The notes under the pieces are model-generated. The model saw nothing but the letters and a program-made list of their open reading frames with translations, did not search any database and was not told the origin of the DNA. Both the position numbers and the translations under genes were made by a program. This document shows, one piece after another, positions 7,764-9,827 of a DNA stretch of 9,827 bases; within the stretch, counting starts at the first letter, position 1, and every line of letters starts with the position of its first letter. This DNA comes from Chitinophagaceae bacterium (lineage in GTDB: Bacteria > Bacteroidota > Bacteroidia > Chitinophagales > Chitinophagaceae): the NCBI GenBank assembly GCA_023251285.1, contig JAHEZB010000040.1:1-9827 (forward strand), read 5' to 3'.

Positions 7764-8141
7764 ATGAAAAAATATATGCTATCCAGGAGTGTTTTTGTAA
7801 TGCTGTTTACAATTTTGGCTTTTGCAGGCAATGCACAACAGAAGAAAATTAATATCACTGATTTTCATGTGGTGAAAGATCAAAATAAGGTAGATATTAA
7901 CTGGTCAACAGATAAAACCGTTAGTACCAATTATTTTGAGGTAGAAAAAAGTAGTGATGGTAAAAATTTCAAAACTGTGGCTTATGTGTTAGGCGCTGAT
8001 CCTACCAAAACCGATTGCGACTGTTATGGATGTTTTGATAAGATAAATACCAATGCTAAAGAATCTTACTATCGCTTAAAGCACGTTGACACAAACGGGT
8101 CAATAGAATTTAGTGAAGTGAAAATGATCGCTTTCAAATAA
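7764..8141 (+). CDS. Small secreted protein with a single fibronectin/Ig-like domain
   Basis: A 125-residue exported protein. Residues 1-24 form a signal peptide (MKKYMLSR, hydrophobic VFVMLFTILAF, likely cleavage GNA|QQ). Residues about 28-125 form one beta-sandwich domain with the pattern VDINWSTD, YFEVEKSSDGKNFKTV, SYYRLKHVDTNGSIEFSEV. This pattern is well known in large Bacteroidota surface proteins, where it usually sits just before a type IX secretion sorting domain. Here it stands alone and no sorting domain follows, so the protein is probably periplasmic or released; its role is unknown. An unusual insert between strands carries three close cysteines (C85, C87, C90; CDCYGC), an odd number that could bind metal or form a disulfide. 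The gene is monocistronic and followed by a strong terminator. The start is the only ATG giving a proper signal peptide. Confidence 0.88.
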   Translation: MKKYMLSRSVFVMLFTILAFAGNAQQKKINITDFHVVKDQNKVDINWSTDKTVSTNYFEVEKSSDGKNFKTVAYVLGADPTKTDCDCYGCFDKINTNAKESYYRLKHVDTNGSIEFSEVKMIAFK

Positions 8142-8166
8142 AAATATAAAGATGTTTTCTTTGGGG

Positions 8167-8193
8167 GTTACAGAACCTGATTAGGTTCTTAAC
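8167..8193 (+). other. Strong RNA hairpin just upstream of a terminator
   Basis: GTTA (8167-8170) and AGAACCT (8172-8178) pair with AGGTTCT (8183-8189) and TAAC (8190-8193). This gives 11 base pairs with one bulged C (8171) and a GATT loop. It begins 25 nt after the stop codon at 8141 and is not followed by a T-run, so it is not itself the terminator. It may stabilise the mRNA 3' end; that role is inference. Confidence 0.55.
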
Positions 8194-8197
8194 AAAC

Positions 8198-8223
8198 GCC
8201 GCATGTCTATGCGGCTTTTTTTT
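8198..8223 (+). terminator. Intrinsic (rho-independent) terminator
   Basis: GCCGCAT (8198-8204) and ATGCGGC (8209-8215) form a perfect, GC-rich 7-bp stem with a GTCT loop, followed directly by eight T (8216-8223). It is the clearest terminator in the window and ends transcription of the small secreted protein gene. Confidence 0.9.
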
Positions 8224-8446
8224 GTTCATTATATTTTCTGTGCGGTAAACGAACAAATAAAGCGAATTATTGTATTGTTTAAAAAGTTTCTAGGAGAAGC
8301 AGAAGATCTTAAAGAAAATTCTTCGTTTAATCTCTTGTAGCATTATCTGGAAAATAAGATTTTCTTTTAAGAATTATCTTCAAAGAAGAAAATAATCACT
8401 GGTAAAATTGTATTTTTCAAAAATTGTATTTATAAAAAACGATGAC

Positions 8447-8950
8447 ATGAATAACGAGGTTTTTAATTTTGATTTTAAAGTGTATGATTCAATAGAGGAA
8501 TTGAGTGACCAAGACGCTGAACTGCTTAGAGAAGCACGTAAAGTAACCCAATTTGCTTATGTGCCCTATTCAAATTTCAGAGTAGGAGCATTTGCAAAAC
8601 TGACAAATGGAAAGACGGTAATGGGCACCAACCAGGAAAACGCTTCTTATCCGGCAGGAATATGCGCAGAAAGAACATTGATGTCGGTAGCGTCAACTTT
8701 GTTTCCAAATGTTGCTATTGAGACAATTGCCATTTCTTATGATAATTTAAAGGGTAAAAGCGATCATCCCATCAGCCCTTGCGGAATTTGCCGCCAGTCT
8801 TTGGTAGAGTTTCAACAAAGAACCGATCATCCAATACGCATCATTTTAGGTGGCATGGAAGGAAACGTTCAGGTAATTGAAAATGCTGCAAACCTGCTTC
8901 CATTCTCATTTTCAGCAGATGACATGAAGTTTAAGCAAAAAGAAAAATAG
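8447..8950 (+). CDS. cdd: Cytidine deaminase
   Basis: A 167-residue cytosolic enzyme that hydrolyses cytidine and deoxycytidine to uridine and deoxyuridine in pyrimidine salvage. The deaminase fold is clear: AYVPYSNFRVGAF (substrate-binding N-terminal strand), the catalytic CAE at 73-75 with E75 as the proton shuttle, and PCGICRQ with C112 and C115. Zinc would be held by C73, C112 and C115, the three-cysteine arrangement of the short, homotetrameric class (about 130-165 aa), not the His-containing dimeric E. coli class. The N-terminus has about 25 extra residues before the core (NNEVFNFDFKVYDSIEEL), which I recall as common in Bacteroidota homologues. I start at ATG 8447; a TTG at 8408 would add 13 residues but overlaps a -7-like box. 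The next gene converges on it with a 94-nt gap, so it appears to be a single-gene unit. Confidence 0.95.
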   Translation: MNNEVFNFDFKVYDSIEELSDQDAELLREARKVTQFAYVPYSNFRVGAFAKLTNGKTVMGTNQENASYPAGICAERTLMSVASTLFPNVAIETIAISYDNLKGKSDHPISPCGICRQSLVEFQQRTDHPIRIILGGMEGNVQVIENAANLLPFSFSADDMKFKQKEK

Positions 8951-9044
8951 AAAAATATTTGAAGAATCTTCGGTTAATTTTTTAAATAAGAATCGGTGCT
9001 AAAAGTTTGTTTACTGAAAATGTGTAAAAAAAATCAACACATCA

Positions 9045-9827
9045 TTACTCATCCAACACCTTTAAACTTTTTTTAATAATGTCAATGCATTCTGAAATTT
9101 GTTGTCTTGTAATAATTAAAGGTGGTGCAAAACGAATAATATCGCCGTGAGTTTGTTTGGCCAATAAGCCATTTTCTTTTAATTCAAGGCACAAACGCCA
9201 GGCTGCGTCTTTATCTTCATGATCAATGACAATAGCATTCAATAAGCCTTTGCCCTGTATTTTTAAAATGTGCGGTGAATTTATTTTTTTTAATTCTTCC
9301 CTGAATATTTTTCCCAAAGTTTCTGCATTTTCTGCCAGCTTTTCTTCTTTCAAAACTTCTAAAGCTGACATTGCCACTTTACATGCTAAAGGATTTCCAC
9401 CATAAGTGCTTCCGTGTTCTCCGGGCTTTATAGTAAGCATAATTTCGTCATCTGCAAGTACTGCGCTCACAGGCATCGTGCCGCCACTCAATGCTTTTCC
9501 AAGAATTAAAATATCGGGCCTCACATCTTCATGATCGCAACATAACATTTTGCCGGTTCTGCATAATCCGGTTTGAATTTCATCGGCCATAAACAGCACA
9601 TTTGCATCAGCGCAATATTGTTTTGCTTTGGATAAATAACCTTCATCCGGAACATTTACGCCGGCTTCACCCTGGATGGGCTCTACTAAAAATCCGGCGA
9701 CATTCTTATCTTTTAAAGCCTGTGCAAGTGCCGGAAGATCATTGTAAGGAATTACTTCAAAGCCCGGAATGTATGGCCCAAAATCTTTCTTTGCACCTGC
9801 GTCGGTACTGAAGGAAATAATAGCCAG
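9045..9827 (-). CDS. rocD: Ornithine aminotransferase, C-terminal part (5' end beyond the window)
   Basis: The frame is open to the right edge, giving 260 residues of an enzyme normally about 400 long; the N-terminal third or so is missing. The enzyme is PLP-dependent and converts ornithine plus 2-oxoglutarate to glutamate-5-semialdehyde plus glutamate, linking arginine, proline and glutamate metabolism in the cytosol. Class III aminotransferase features appear in order: [33 protein letters not shown], the cofactor-binding [13 protein letters not shown], the PLP lysine in ILGKALSGG (codon 9495-9497), and [17 protein letters not shown] near the dimer interface and phosphate site. The [12 protein letters not shown] and [14 protein letters not shown] stretches point to ornithine aminotransferase over acetylornithine or GABA aminotransferases. 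A GTG at 9599 could be taken as a start, but conserved sequence continues upstream in frame, so it is an internal Val. The gene ends convergent with cytidine deaminase; no clear terminator is seen. Confidence 0.94.
   Translation of the reverse strand: MAIISFSTDAGAKKDFGPYIPGFEVIPYNDLPALAQALKDKNVAGFLVEPIQGEAGVNVPDEGYLSKAKQYCADANVLFMADEIQTGLCRTGKMLCCDHEDVRPDILILGKALSGGTMPVSAVLADDEIMLTIKPGEHGSTYGGNPLACKVAMSALEVLKEEKLAENAETLGKIFREELKKINSPHILKIQGKGLLNAIVIDHEDKDAAWRLCLELKENGLLAKQTHGDIIRFAPPLIITRQQISECIDIIKKSLKVLDE

Larger units (their letters stand above)
8142..8446. other. Intergenic region with tandem hairpins; no gene seen
   Basis: About 305 nt between the small secreted protein and cytidine deaminase. 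The left part holds two tandem hairpins ending in a T-tract. The rest (8224-8446) is AT-rich with several imperfect A/T inverted repeats that I do not regard as significant. A weak -7-like box, TAAAATTG (8403-8410), could serve the deaminase, but no matching -33 box is visible. Confidence 0.5.

Noticed and set aside
8221..8257. TTTGTTC/GAACAAA inverted repeat
   Set aside because: It overlaps the terminator T-tract, spans a 23-nt loop and is AT-rich, so it is compatible with chance.
9021..9041. TGTGT/ACACA inverted repeat around an A8 tract between cdd and rocD
   Set aside because: Only 5 bp with an 11-nt loop containing the homopolymer; too weak to call a terminator on either strand.
9597..9599. 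GTG as the start of a 184-residue aminotransferase
   Set aside because: Conserved ornithine aminotransferase sequence ([17 protein letters not shown]) continues in frame upstream to the window edge, so this is an internal Val.
9602..9811. 69-codon + strand frame at the right end
   Set aside because: It is antisense to conserved ornithine aminotransferase coding sequence.

Overview
The window looks like chromosomal DNA from a Bacteroidota bacterium, most plausibly Chitinophagaceae or a relative (inference). The DNA is AT-rich, there are no convincing Shine-Dalgarno sites, and several start regions carry the Bacteroidota promoter element TAnnTTTG. The proteins are also typical of the phylum: a YVTN propeller fused to a phosphoesterase, a secreted fibronectin-like domain, and an AsmA-like membrane-anchored protein. 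I see no tRNA, rRNA, CRISPR array, insertion sequence or phage gene.

Layout, left to right. (1) The 3' part of a gene ending in a small beta-rich domain (to 477), followed by a probable terminator. (2) A secreted 815-aa beta-propeller/alkaline-phosphatase-superfamily protein (831-3278, +) behind a recognisable promoter. (3) Convergent to it, a 714-aa membrane-anchored AsmA-like protein (3356-5500, -). (4) Divergent from that, an acyl-CoA carboxylase carboxyltransferase subunit of the methylcrotonyl-CoA type (5587-7215, +). (5) A 548-nt gene-free stretch with promoter-like elements. (6) A small secreted single-domain protein (7764-8141, +) followed by two tandem hairpins, the second a strong intrinsic terminator. 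(7) A tetrameric-type cytidine deaminase (8447-8950, +). (8) Convergent to it, the C-terminal two thirds of ornithine aminotransferase (9045-9827, -), cut by the window edge.

The genes appear to be separate transcription units, not one operon. Strands alternate, gaps are 77 to 548 nt, and several genes have their own promoter or terminator signals. Their functions are unrelated: leucine/acyl-CoA catabolism, pyrimidine salvage, arginine/ornithine metabolism and envelope or secreted proteins. I found no defence, mobile or biosynthetic system. For three genes the longest possible reading frame begins at a TTG inside a promoter-like element; I use the downstream ATG for each (831, 5587, 8447).

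The most interesting leads are the propeller-phosphatase fusion, the AsmA-like protein, the small secreted protein with its CxCxxC cluster, and the unexplained 548-nt leader region.
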